A stretch of DNA of 51,158 nt from Acidobacteriota bacterium. GTDB lineage: Bacteria; Acidobacteriota; Terriglobia; Bryobacterales; Bryobacteraceae. This document shows positions 19,986 to 28,352 of the stretch, one piece after another. The position numbers were made by a program, and so were the translations under genes. The stretch spans positions 1 to 51,158 of the forward strand of contig JAJYCN010000003.1 of the NCBI GenBank assembly GCA_021778335.1, written 5' to 3'. The stretch's first letter is position 1. The number at the start of each line of letters is the position of its first letter. Below the pieces are notes generated by a model, which worked only from the letters and a program-made list of their open reading frames with translations, searched no databases and had not been told where the DNA came from.

Positions 19986-21080
19986 CTATCGCGCGGCAGC
20001 GCGGCGGCGGCGAAACAGTTGCATCAACCCGATCACGCAGACGCCGCTAAACGTCAGGATCGAGGTCGTCGCCTCTGGCACCATCGATGGCGCGGCCGGT
20101 GGATCGGCCAGTAGCGGCCGCGGCAGGCTAAGTACGAACGCGTGTTCCTCCCCGCCGTATAAACCCGTCCCTGCGATCTGATTATTCCCGTTGATCGCAT
20201 ACGCATCCAGCAGATCCCAGCCGGAGTTCACCCCCAGCACGCTGTTCAAATCGATCATCGTCCCGTTCATGTACACAAACGCATGGCTCGACCCATCGGC
20301 CGTCGTCGAATAACCGACCACATAGCCGTTGTCGTTCACCCCGTAAGCGTAGCTTGTCGTACCCCCAAGAGTGCCCAGCCCGTTCATCGACCGGCCCCTA
20401 TACAGGAACGCGTTCATGTACCCGTTCCCCGTAGCCGACCCACCCACGATCGCGCCGGCGTCGTTCACCCCCATCGCATAACTGGTTCCTCCTCCAAGCG
20501 TCCCCAGCGGAACCATTACCGATCCGTTCCAGTAAAACGCCCGGAAAACGCCCGGCGCGATCGTCCCGTAACCGACCACCTCACCCAAGTCGTTAATCCC
20601 GTATGCCGCGCTCCAGTTTCCCCCCGGCAGGTACCCCAGCATCTGCATCGACCCGCCGCTGTACAGAAACGCCTGCCCATTGCCCCCCACCACCGCTCCG
20701 GCGTCGTTGATCGCCTGCCCATAGGTGTTCGCGCCCAGGTCCGTCACCGTGGACCCGTTCCAGATCGCGCCATGTCCTTGCCCGTCCACGTAGTACGTGC
20801 CCGTCACCACTCCGGAACCGTTTATGCCAAACGCGTAACTGTCCGCCCCGGTAACAGAAGTCGAAAGACCAGACACCGCGCCCGATCCGCTCAGGAATGC
20901 CTGCGTGCCCCCGGTGCTCGTCGTGCTCCAACCCGCCGCCTGCCCCAACCCGTTGATTGCATAGGCCGTTGCATTGCCTCCGCCCAGCGTCCCCAGATCT
21001 TGAATCAAGCCAACCGGCCCGGCGAACCCCAGGCCCACCGTAACAGCCCCGAAAAGACCGGCAACGCGCGTAATTCGCAT
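19986..21080 (-). CDS. HAF-repeat protein with PEP-CTERM sorting signal
   Basis: The 364-residue product has a signal peptide (RITRVAGLFGAVTVGLGFAGP) and about seven HAF-type repeats (DLGTLGGGNATAYAINGLGQAAGW, PLGTLGGGTSYAMGVNDAGAIVG, GLGTLGGTTSYAYGVNDNGYVVGYS). The C-terminus is a PEP-CTERM-like tripartite signal: VPEA, then a hydrophobic helix (TSILTFSGVCVIGLMQLF), then RRRR. Proteins with this tail are handled by exosortase and anchored or released at the surface, often with exopolysaccharide systems. No exosortase gene is in the window. A processive glycosyltransferase follows 148 bp upstream on the same strand. Confidence 0.85.
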   Translation of the reverse strand: MRITRVAGLFGAVTVGLGFAGPVGLIQDLGTLGGGNATAYAINGLGQAAGWSTTSTGGTQAFLSGSGAVSGLSTSVTGADSYAFGINGSGVVTGTYYVDGQGHGAIWNGSTVTDLGANTYGQAINDAGAVVGGNGQAFLYSGGSMQMLGYLPGGNWSAAYGINDLGEVVGYGTIAPGVFRAFYWNGSVMVPLGTLGGGTSYAMGVNDAGAIVGGSATGNGYMNAFLYRGRSMNGLGTLGGTTSYAYGVNDNGYVVGYSTTADGSSHAFVYMNGTMIDLNSVLGVNSGWDLLDAYAINGNNQIAGTGLYGGEEHAFVLSLPRPLLADPPAAPSMVPEATTSILTFSGVCVIGLMQLFRRRRAAAR

Positions 21081-21228
21081 GGCGACAAGACTCAGAATTC
21101 CCGTTCTGGAAAACTGAGTATGGCACAGCGAATTTTGCAGAGGTATCGAGAAAAAGTTCTAATTTTCCTCGAATTTAAGTACTACAACCCTGGGAACCCA
21201 CGGGCCTAGGCCGGCCCTATGCCCATGA

Positions 21229-22860
21229 TTATGTGGCGCTTTCTTCCAACTCCAGCACCTGCGCCTGCGCCCGCTGCCATCGCAGGCGGCCCTGGTATTC
21301 CTGCCACAACGTCGTAATTCCGGCCCAGTAATACCCGCCAACAAAAAGCAGCAGGAACGGCAGGGTCAGGTAGTTGTACGTGTCGATCGCGTAAGCCATC
21401 ATCGAGACGAAGTACGTGCCCGCGGCGATCTCCGCGTACGGCAGCCAACCGCTCCGCCGCCGGTATTTCACCGGCCGCACCTTCAGCTTGTCAGACCCGT
21501 TGACCGCGTATTTCGGCGTCCGCGCGAAACTCGTCTGTACGCCGAACAGCGCCTCCAGCACCGCCTTCGTATTGATGATCGTCAGCGCCACACCGGCCGC
21601 CATCAGCGCCGGCAGCAGAAACACGCCCCGCTTCCAGTCCTGGCGGAACAACTCCCGCCGCGCCATCAGATAGAACGCCGAAATCGACCAGAACGAAGCA
21701 ATGATCAGCGGTATGTCCAGCACCACCATCTGCAACCATCCCATGTAGAACCGGATGATCATCACCGGCAACATCAGCACCGCGACCACCACCATCAGGG
21801 GGTAAGAGATGTTCGGCGTCAGATGGAAGAAAGCCTCCATCTTCCGCCGCCAGGAAACCTTCGACCGCAGAATCGCCGGCAGCAGCTTCAGCGCCACCTG
21901 CGTCAGGCCCTTGGCCCAACGCGACTGCTGTACCTGAAATCCATACGTATCCACCGGCAGCTCCGACGGGCAGTCCACCGACGGCACGTAAACGAACCGC
22001 CAGCCTTTCAACTGCGCCCGGTAGCTTAAGTCCGAGTCCTCGGTGAGCGTGTCGTGCTGCCAGCCACCAGCGTCGTCGATCATCTTGCGCCGCAGGATCC
22101 CCGCCGTGCCGTTGAAATTGAAGAATAAATCGCCGCCGCAGCGAGCACCGTGTTCGAGCACGAAGTGCGCGTCGAGCAGCATCCCCTCCACCTCGGTCAA
22201 CAGGTTGTAATGGCGGTTCAGGTAGCTCCAGCGCGTTTGCACCACGCCGACCTTGGAATCGAGGAAAAAGTGCACCGTGCGCTCGAGAAAGTCCACCGGC
22301 GGAACAAAATCGGCGTCGAAGATCGCAACCAGTTCTCCCGTCGCCGTTGCCAGACCTTCTTGCAACGCGCCGGCCTTATAACCATGACGATTCGTCCGGT
22401 GCTTGTATTCAATCGGATGACCCTGCGCGCGGTACTCGGCCACCAACCGCTCCGTGAACTCGTGCGTCTCGTCGGTCGAGTCGTCCAGCACCTGTATCTG
22501 AAGCAGGTGTTTCGGGTACCGGATCTTAGCCGTCTGCTCGATCAGCCGCTCGACGACATACCTCTCGTTGAATAGCGGAAGCTGAATCGTCACGCGCGGC
22601 AGTGCGCCTTCGGCAAACCGCGCCGGAGCATCCTTCGGCAGGTTCTTGCGAAACTTCGTGTACTCGTGAATCAGCTTGTACCGGTGCATGCCATAGACGG
22701 ATAACACCACCAGAACCCCAAAGTACGGGACCAGCAGCGCCCAATCAAACGGCTGCAGATGATAAAGGCCCGAAAATGTCGTGTCGGTAAACTGAGTCAC
22801 CAGCCGGTTGGCAAGCGAGGCAGCGAGTAAGAACGCGGGAGCGGATATGTCAGGGATCAT
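21229..22860 (-). CDS. Membrane processive glycosyltransferase, family 2 (cellulose/mannan synthase-like)
   Basis: The 543-residue enzyme has one N-terminal membrane helix (WALLVPYFGVLVVLSVYGM) and a cytosolic GT2 domain with DDSTDET, DADF, TEDSDLSYRAQLKG and QQSRWAKG (the Q/RxxRW motif of processive synthases). At least four C-terminal helices from residue about 330 could form a channel. It would add sugars from a nucleotide-sugar donor to a growing beta-glycan such as a mannan or glucan. The exact product is unknown. It lies between the PEP-CTERM gene and a polytopic membrane protein, all leftward, which suggests an envelope polysaccharide locus. Confidence 0.88.
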   Translation of the reverse strand: MIPDISAPAFLLAASLANRLVTQFTDTTFSGLYHLQPFDWALLVPYFGVLVVLSVYGMHRYKLIHEYTKFRKNLPKDAPARFAEGALPRVTIQLPLFNERYVVERLIEQTAKIRYPKHLLQIQVLDDSTDETHEFTERLVAEYRAQGHPIEYKHRTNRHGYKAGALQEGLATATGELVAIFDADFVPPVDFLERTVHFFLDSKVGVVQTRWSYLNRHYNLLTEVEGMLLDAHFVLEHGARCGGDLFFNFNGTAGILRRKMIDDAGGWQHDTLTEDSDLSYRAQLKGWRFVYVPSVDCPSELPVDTYGFQVQQSRWAKGLTQVALKLLPAILRSKVSWRRKMEAFFHLTPNISYPLMVVVAVLMLPVMIIRFYMGWLQMVVLDIPLIIASFWSISAFYLMARRELFRQDWKRGVFLLPALMAAGVALTIINTKAVLEALFGVQTSFARTPKYAVNGSDKLKVRPVKYRRRSGWLPYAEIAAGTYFVSMMAYAIDTYNYLTLPFLLLFVGGYYWAGITTLWQEYQGRLRWQRAQAQVLELEESAT

Positions 22861-22945
22861 CGTCCGGCGGAGGCACTACGCCGACCCCTAGTCTATCAGA
22901 AACCTTACCTTAGTTATGTTAAGTTTTCCTCATCTTCGGGCCCCG

Positions 22946-24424
22946 CTAGTAAGGCTGAATCCGTAACTCGCGCAGCTTCTTCGCCGCCGCCGTCCATCCC
23001 CCGCCGGCCGCCGCCTCGACCACCGCATACGGCTCCCGCGCAATGCCTCCCCGCACCGTACGCGTGATAGGGTTGTCCCTCCAATCCCATAGCCGCCCCG
23101 GATGGCTGTCGACGCTAACCGGCAACCGGTCCCATCGCCCCTCCGGATAACAATACACCCCAATCGCCTGAATCAGCAGGCCATAGACGGCCACCACAGC
23201 AAGCGCCCGTCTCCAACCGCTGCCCGGAAGCGCTGGCAACCCCGCTGCGACCAGGATCATCAGCGGCGCCAGAATGTCCGTCAGCAGCCTCGGACCCCAG
23301 CAGTAACCGCCCCACCAGGTGGGCCAAAACGCAACGACGCCGATCTGACAGATCGAAAAAATGCCGGCCGCCACGATCACCCTTCCATGCCGGCCGGCTG
23401 CCACCCGCGCCCGCCGGGAAAGCGCCGCCAACGCAAAAATCACCACTGGTGTGTAAACCAGCAGTCCGCGCGCCGGACTGAATAAAATACCCGCCAGCCC
23501 TTCGATAAAATGCCCGCTCAGAACGTGCTGGTATCCACCGCTGACCCGGCCGAACACCGCCAGGTTTCCCGCCCCCGTCAGCGCCCCCGCCACCATCACC
23601 GGCGCCAACACCCGTATCCAGGTGCCCGGCCTCGTCCGCCGCAGGCCAAGCACCACCCCGAGCGCCACCAGCAAAGCAATGTTGCTCGGTCGGATCGTCA
23701 ACGCACACCCCGCGCAAAATCCGGCAATCCACTCCCACCGCACGTTCGCTGCGCCTTCTTCCCACCGGTCGATAGCATACAGACACCCGAGAATCGCCAC
23801 TTGCCCATAGGTATGCTGCCAGAGCGCCTGGCTCGCTGTGGACCAGTTCCCCGTGCCCAACGCGAACACCAGCGCCAGCAGCCACGCTTCCCTCTCCGGC
23901 AACATTCGGCGAAGCAACGCCAACAGCAGCAGGGCCACAGTCGCCGCCAGCGCCACCGCGACAAACTTTTCCGTGATCCGCGCCACTGCGACAAGGGTAC
24001 CCGGATCCTGCCGCCGCACCCAGGGCACGTACGCCACGGGCAGATAAAGCGGCGTCGCCAGCACGGGGCCGCCGATCGGATAAAAGCTGTACCAGCGCCC
24101 GCCCACCTGCCGGGTCACGAACTTCGCGTACCACACGTGATCCCGCAGGTACGGCCCGAACCGGTCCAGCGCCACCGAATGATCCAGAAGAATCGAAACC
24201 GGGATCAGCGCCGCTGGCAGCGAATCCCCGGAAGCGATTGGCCGAAGATTCGAGTGATAGACCAAAGAAAGAAAGACCCACAGAATCGCGTAGCGCCACT
24301 TACCGCCCCTCCAGCGGAGGCCCGGCGTTTCTTCCCTCGCGGTTGAGGAGCGCGATTCCAATCTAATCCACCATAGCGAACGGCTGTACGCTGATAAACT
24401 GTTTTCTTCGCAGAACTCCGCCAT
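22946..24424 (-). CDS. Polytopic membrane protein, possible GT-C/mannosyltransferase-like
   Basis: The 492-residue protein has about ten hydrophobic helices (for example [47 protein letters not shown]). An early loop ([35 protein letters not shown]) may be periplasmic, with acidic residues as in GT-C glycosyltransferases. No clear family signature is visible. The start is uncertain: ATG 24424 shares CCATGG with the divergent SDR start, while TTG 24361 has GGTGGA ahead of it. The longer ORF reaching 24871 runs antisense through the SDR gene and is rejected. The gene probably belongs with the GT2 gene downstream. Confidence 0.7.
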   Translation of the reverse strand: MAEFCEENSLSAYSRSLWWIRLESRSSTAREETPGLRWRGGKWRYAILWVFLSLVYHSNLRPIASGDSLPAALIPVSILLDHSVALDRFGPYLRDHVWYAKFVTRQVGGRWYSFYPIGGPVLATPLYLPVAYVPWVRRQDPGTLVAVARITEKFVAVALAATVALLLLALLRRMLPEREAWLLALVFALGTGNWSTASQALWQHTYGQVAILGCLYAIDRWEEGAANVRWEWIAGFCAGCALTIRPSNIALLVALGVVLGLRRTRPGTWIRVLAPVMVAGALTGAGNLAVFGRVSGGYQHVLSGHFIEGLAGILFSPARGLLVYTPVVIFALAALSRRARVAAGRHGRVIVAAGIFSICQIGVVAFWPTWWGGYCWGPRLLTDILAPLMILVAAGLPALPGSGWRRALAVVAVYGLLIQAIGVYCYPEGRWDRLPVSVDSHPGRLWDWRDNPITRTVRGGIAREPYAVVEAAAGGGWTAAAKKLRELRIQPY

Positions 24425-25202
24425 GGCACAACCGAACGCACTCGAAAGTCGCACGGCCCTCGTCACAGGCTCGAGTAAGGGAGTGGGGCGGGGCATCGCC
24501 GTCGCGCTCGCTTCCGCCGGCGCCGATGTCATCGTCAACTTCAACAGCGACCGTGAAGGCGCCGAAACCACCGCCTCCACCGTCCGCTCCCTCGGCCGGC
24601 GCGCCTGGGTCGTCCAGGCCGACGTCGGCAAAGCCGTGGACATTGAACGCATGTTCGGCCAGATCGCCGCCTGGGAAGCCGCGGTGGACATCCTGGTCAA
24701 CAACGCCGGCGTGCAGACCTGGAAGCCGCTGCTCGATCTCGCCGAGTCCGATTGGGACCGCGTGCTCTCCACCAACCTCAAAGGCTGCTTTCTCTGCACC
24801 CAGTCCGCCGCCCGCCACATGAAGGAGCGCGGGTGGGGACGCATCGTCAACATCGGCTCGGGCTGCAACAAGCTCGCTTTCCCCGGCCTCGTCGATTACA
24901 CGGCCAGCAAGGGCGGCATCGAGATGTTGACCAAGGTCGCCGCCGTGGAACTGGCCCCCTACGGCATTACCGTGAACTGCGTGGCGCCCGGCGCCATCGA
25001 AATCGAGCGGACGCGCCTCGAGGCCAGCGATTACGCCGCCACCTGGGCCGCGGCGACACCCGTGGGACGCGTCGGCCAGCCCGAGGACGTCGCCAACGCC
25101 GTGGTCTTCTTCGCCAACCCGTCCTCGTCTTTTATCACCGCCCAGACCATTTGGATCGACGGCGGCCTGTTCGCCCGTCCCTACTGGCCTTACCACGAAT
25201 AG
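24423..25202 (+). CDS. Short-chain dehydrogenase/reductase (SDR, classical)
   Basis: The 259-residue NAD(P) oxidoreductase has the [12 protein letters not shown] cofactor motif, ILVNNAGVQ, a catalytic region at residues 145-170 ([22 protein letters not shown] with YxxxK), and [14 protein letters not shown]. The family resembles 3-oxoacyl-ACP reductase or glucose dehydrogenase. The substrate is unknown. It is divergent from the membrane-protein gene and is followed closely by padR and tag. Confidence 0.92.
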   Translation: MAQPNALESRTALVTGSSKGVGRGIAVALASAGADVIVNFNSDREGAETTASTVRSLGRRAWVVQADVGKAVDIERMFGQIAAWEAAVDILVNNAGVQTWKPLLDLAESDWDRVLSTNLKGCFLCTQSAARHMKERGWGRIVNIGSGCNKLAFPGLVDYTASKGGIEMLTKVAAVELAPYGITVNCVAPGAIEIERTRLEASDYAATWAAATPVGRVGQPEDVANAVVFFANPSSSFITAQTIWIDGGLFARPYWPYHE

Positions 25203-25224
25203 GGCCTCACGGAGCCGTTATCGA

Positions 25225-25551
25225 ATGTCGAAAACGAAAACAGAAACGGAACCCGATATTCTCGACCGCGACCTTTGTTCCGGCTTCGTCCCGCTCTATG
25301 TCCTCCAGCTCGCCGATGACGCCCCGGTCTTCGGCCTGCGCATCGTCGAGGAACTCGCGCGCCACGGCTACCGCATCAGCCCCGGAACGCTCTACCCGCT
25401 CCTCCACAACCTGGAAAAGAAAGGTTATCTTCGCTCGGATCAGGAGCGCGATGGCCGCGCCCTGCGCCGCCTCTACCGCACCACCAAAAGCGGCCGGAAA
25501 GCCTTCGCCGCGGCCCGCCGCAAGGGGCGCGAGATGATCGAGGGTAAATGA
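25225..25551 (+). CDS. PadR-family transcriptional regulator
   Basis: The 108-residue winged-helix protein has VPLYVLQLADDAPVFGLRIVEELARHGYRISPGTLYPLLHNLEKKGYLRSDQERDGRALRRLYRTT, the full PadR N-terminal domain with its Y-P-L-L recognition-helix pattern. The C-terminal helix is short (subfamily 2). It lies 22 bp after the SDR stop and overlaps tag by 4 bp, so it may regulate this small operon. Confidence 0.92.
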   Translation: MSKTKTETEPDILDRDLCSGFVPLYVLQLADDAPVFGLRIVEELARHGYRISPGTLYPLLHNLEKKGYLRSDQERDGRALRRLYRTTKSGRKAFAAARRKGREMIEGK

Positions 25552-26129
25552 CGCCACCCCCGGATCCGCCTCGCTGTGCCTGGCCCCGCCGCCCGCTCGA
25601 CATCGCTTACCACGACACCGAGTGGTGCGTGCCCGTCCATGACGACCGCCTTCTATTCGAACTGCTTACGCTCGAAGGCGCGCAGGCCGGCCTGTCGTGG
25701 TCCATTGTGCTCGCAAAGCGCGAAGCCTACCGCAAGGCCTTCGCGAACTTCGACCCCGCCAGGGTCGCCCGCTTCGATTCCCGCCGCGCCGCCAAACTCC
25801 TCGAAAACCCGGGCCTCGTACGCAACCGGCTCAAAATCGCCTCCACCATCTCGAACGCGCACGCATTCCTGACGGTTCAGGCCGAGTTCGGCAGCTTCGA
25901 CACCTACTTGTGGCGTTTCGTCGACGGCGCCCCCGTTCAGCCCCGCCGCCGCGCTTCCTCGCCGCCTACCGCCCGCGACACACTCTCTGACGCCCTCAGC
26001 AAGGATCTGCTCCGGCGCGGCTTCCGCTTCGCCGGCTCAACCATTTGCTACGCGTATCTCGAAGCCGCCGGCCTCATCAACGGCCACGTCGTCGAGTGTT
26101 TCCGCCACTCCGCCCTCAGCGCGCCGTAA
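25548..26129 (+). CDS. tag: DNA-3-methyladenine glycosylase I
   Basis: The 193-residue base-excision enzyme removes 3-methyladenine from alkylated DNA. Conserved residues are visible: RCAWP at the start (zinc Cys), YHDTEWCVPVHDD, LTLEGAQAGLSWSIVLAKREAYRKAF, and the C-terminal NGHVVECFRH with the His and Cys zinc ligands. Its ATG overlaps the padR stop (ATGA). Its tail overlaps the leftward beta-propeller gene by 14 bp. Confidence 0.94.
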   Translation: MTPPPDPPRCAWPRRPLDIAYHDTEWCVPVHDDRLLFELLTLEGAQAGLSWSIVLAKREAYRKAFANFDPARVARFDSRRAAKLLENPGLVRNRLKIASTISNAHAFLTVQAEFGSFDTYLWRFVDGAPVQPRRRASSPPTARDTLSDALSKDLLRRGFRFAGSTICYAYLEAAGLINGHVVECFRHSALSAP

Positions 26130-28335
26130 GCGTGATCACTGCCTGGTTGTCATAGTCGTCGGTCACCCGCAGCGCCACTACGTGCTGGCCTTCCGGCGCC
26201 GGCACAAGGTATTCTTCCTCCTTCGCGTCCGATATCCCGCTTATGGGCTCGATCACCCGCCAGTCGCCGCCGTCCGCCGAAATCTCCGCCTTCACCAGAA
26301 TGCTCGCCGCGTCGTGCGCCGCGCAGCGGACCTTCGTCCCGCCCGCCTCGTGCACCACCTCGCCGCGCGACAGCACCGGCGGTGTGTTGTCAATCGTGAA
26401 CGGGTCGCTCACCAGCATATCGCTCAGCGACTGGCCGGCCGGGTTCGAAGGCTCGTCGCTCGCCGTGACACGAACCACATAATCGCCATCGGGAAACGCC
26501 CGCGAATCGAAGCTATACTCCTTCTCGCGCAGCTTGTCCTTCAGCAGCCGCCACACCGTCTCATTGACGCCGCGGATCTCGACCTTGTACTCAAGCGTGT
26601 CTGCGTTAGGGTCGAGCGCCGTCCACCGCACGCCCAGGAAACCCTTCGCGTAGTTCATCGTCACTGCTGGCGAAATGTCGATCAGCGGCGCCGGAGCCGC
26701 GGCGCGATGTCCACCCAACGGCGGCAGCGTAATGTTGGCGGTAGGGACCATCGACAGCACCTGCGGCGGGAACTTGTAATTCGGCGGGGTGATCTCCATC
26801 TCCTGCACCTCGGGCGGCAGGTTCTTGGTCAGGTACGCCACCGTCACCATTGACACACGCGGACCCTCGCCGTCCGCCCCGCTCCGGCTGAGCCGCAGCC
26901 GGTACTGCAGAAACCGCGCCGCCGGCGATGCTACACGTCCGCTGTCGCCAATGAGCGGCGCCTTCTGCCACTCGCTCCAGTTCTGCTCCGGACGGTCCGT
27001 GTTGCCCGAGCGCGTCTCCACTTCGATCGCCCCTTTCGGCGTCGGCTCGAGCGACAGCGCCCCCCAGTGCGTAAACGTCCCCGCGTCGTACACGCTGCTT
27101 TCGAATGTCCCCGATGGAACCGTCTCCGCTCCCACACGGTACACCTTGCCGATGTTCCCCGTCACCGCGTAAAGGCCACCGTCACCATCCGCCAGGAATG
27201 CCGTCACCTGCGTCGGCGCGAGTTCAGCAAGCTCTGTGCTCAGCCAGCTTGTGTCCACACGGTAAATGACGCCCTTGTTCCCCGATCCCAGCAACGCTTT
27301 GCCTTGCTTATCGAACGCGATCGCGTAGACCATCGCCTGCGCGTCGGAAAAGACCTTGCGCGGGGCGCCGTCAGCGGTGATGCGGATCACCTCCGAACCA
27401 CCGGCGAGCGGCGCCAACGCATGAGGCAGTGGCGACGGCCCCGGCGCTATAGGGGTTGGCTGTCCTACAGCACCTACCACCGCCGCCGAGGCGGCCGGAA
27501 CCGCGAGCGTCCCCGCGGCCGGGCGCGCCGGAGCCTTCGCCCCGGCCGCCGCCGCATAGATATCGCCGTTCGGCGCCACCGCCAGTGCCGTGATCTCCGT
27601 CTTCTCGGCCTCGTACAACACAAACGCCTGGCCCGCCCCTGCGCCCGTATCCGGCTTGAGCCGCACGATCAGGCCGCTCGGCGCCGTCCCCGCGATCAGA
27701 TCCCCGCGCCCGTCCAGCGCCAGCGAGCGCACATTCGCTTCATCCGTCGCAAAGAATTCGGAACTCTTTCCGTCCGGCGTCACGCGAAACACCCGCCCCG
27801 GGTCGCCGGTCGCCACAAACAACGCCCCGTCCTTGGCGAAAGTGAGCGCCCAAATGTAGCGCGCGTGCGGATCGAAAAACACTTCGCTGTGTCCGTCGGC
27901 CGAAACCCGGTACACCTTGCCCGAAGGCGACGTCGCCGCATAGAGCCGTCCACCGCCGTCCGCCGCCAGCGCCTGAATCGCGATCCCCGGCAGGTCTGTC
28001 AGCTTTCGTCCCTCGCCCTGCGCGTTCACCACGAATAAACGCGCCGAGCCACCCTCGCTGCCTCCCCCGCCCAGGTACAGGTTCCCCTTCCCGTCCCGTG
28101 CCGCCGACCACAGATAAGGCAGCGCCGCGTCGAAGACCTCCTTCACCTCCGGCCCGAGTATGAGCAGCCCGTCGCTGCGCAGAGCGAGGCCTTTCCGCGT
28201 GCCCTTCTCAAAATCGGCTTGCTCGGACTGCTGCCAGAACTGCGTATCGACGGCCCGCGCCGTCACCGCCAGCGTCAGGACCGCACCACAACCCAACGCC
28301 AGTGAGGCGCTCGAACGGAAACGGAATTTGAACAT
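26116..28335 (-). CDS. Exported beta-propeller protein with Ig/fibronectin-like C-terminus
   Basis: The 739-residue product has a signal peptide (SLALGCGAVLTLAVTARA) and then repeated propeller strands (ARDGKGNLYLGGG, AADGGGRLYAATSPSGKVYRVSADG, AKDGALFVATGDPGRVFRVTPDG, AVAPNGDIYAAA, DGDGGLYAVTGNIGKVYRV). A low-complexity Pro/Ala stretch lies near residue 265. The C-terminal half holds beta-sandwich domains (DGDYVVRVTASDEPSNPAG ... DNTPPVLSRG ... VVALRVTDDYDNQAVITL). The long upstream frame to 28941 is not supported. It lies 17 bp behind the S55 peptidase gene, so it is probably a co-expressed periplasmic or outer-surface partner. Function not known. Confidence 0.82.
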   Translation of the reverse strand: MFKFRFRSSASLALGCGAVLTLAVTARAVDTQFWQQSEQADFEKGTRKGLALRSDGLLILGPEVKEVFDAALPYLWSAARDGKGNLYLGGGGSEGGSARLFVVNAQGEGRKLTDLPGIAIQALAADGGGRLYAATSPSGKVYRVSADGHSEVFFDPHARYIWALTFAKDGALFVATGDPGRVFRVTPDGKSSEFFATDEANVRSLALDGRGDLIAGTAPSGLIVRLKPDTGAGAGQAFVLYEAEKTEITALAVAPNGDIYAAAAGAKAPARPAAGTLAVPAASAAVVGAVGQPTPIAPGPSPLPHALAPLAGGSEVIRITADGAPRKVFSDAQAMVYAIAFDKQGKALLGSGNKGVIYRVDTSWLSTELAELAPTQVTAFLADGDGGLYAVTGNIGKVYRVGAETVPSGTFESSVYDAGTFTHWGALSLEPTPKGAIEVETRSGNTDRPEQNWSEWQKAPLIGDSGRVASPAARFLQYRLRLSRSGADGEGPRVSMVTVAYLTKNLPPEVQEMEITPPNYKFPPQVLSMVPTANITLPPLGGHRAAAPAPLIDISPAVTMNYAKGFLGVRWTALDPNADTLEYKVEIRGVNETVWRLLKDKLREKEYSFDSRAFPDGDYVVRVTASDEPSNPAGQSLSDMLVSDPFTIDNTPPVLSRGEVVHEAGGTKVRCAAHDAASILVKAEISADGGDWRVIEPISGISDAKEEEYLVPAPEGQHVVALRVTDDYDNQAVITLTAR

Positions 28336-28352
28336 GGAATAGAGATAGAAAC

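Noticed and set aside
21121-21139. Sigma-54 promoter TGGCAC...TTGCA
   Set aside because: The gap between GG and GC is 3 bp too long, and it would fire away from the HAF-repeat gene.
22946-24871. 641-codon leftward frame reaching into the SDR gene
   Set aside because: The first 150 codons are antisense to a clear SDR. The membrane protein begins near 24424 or 24361.
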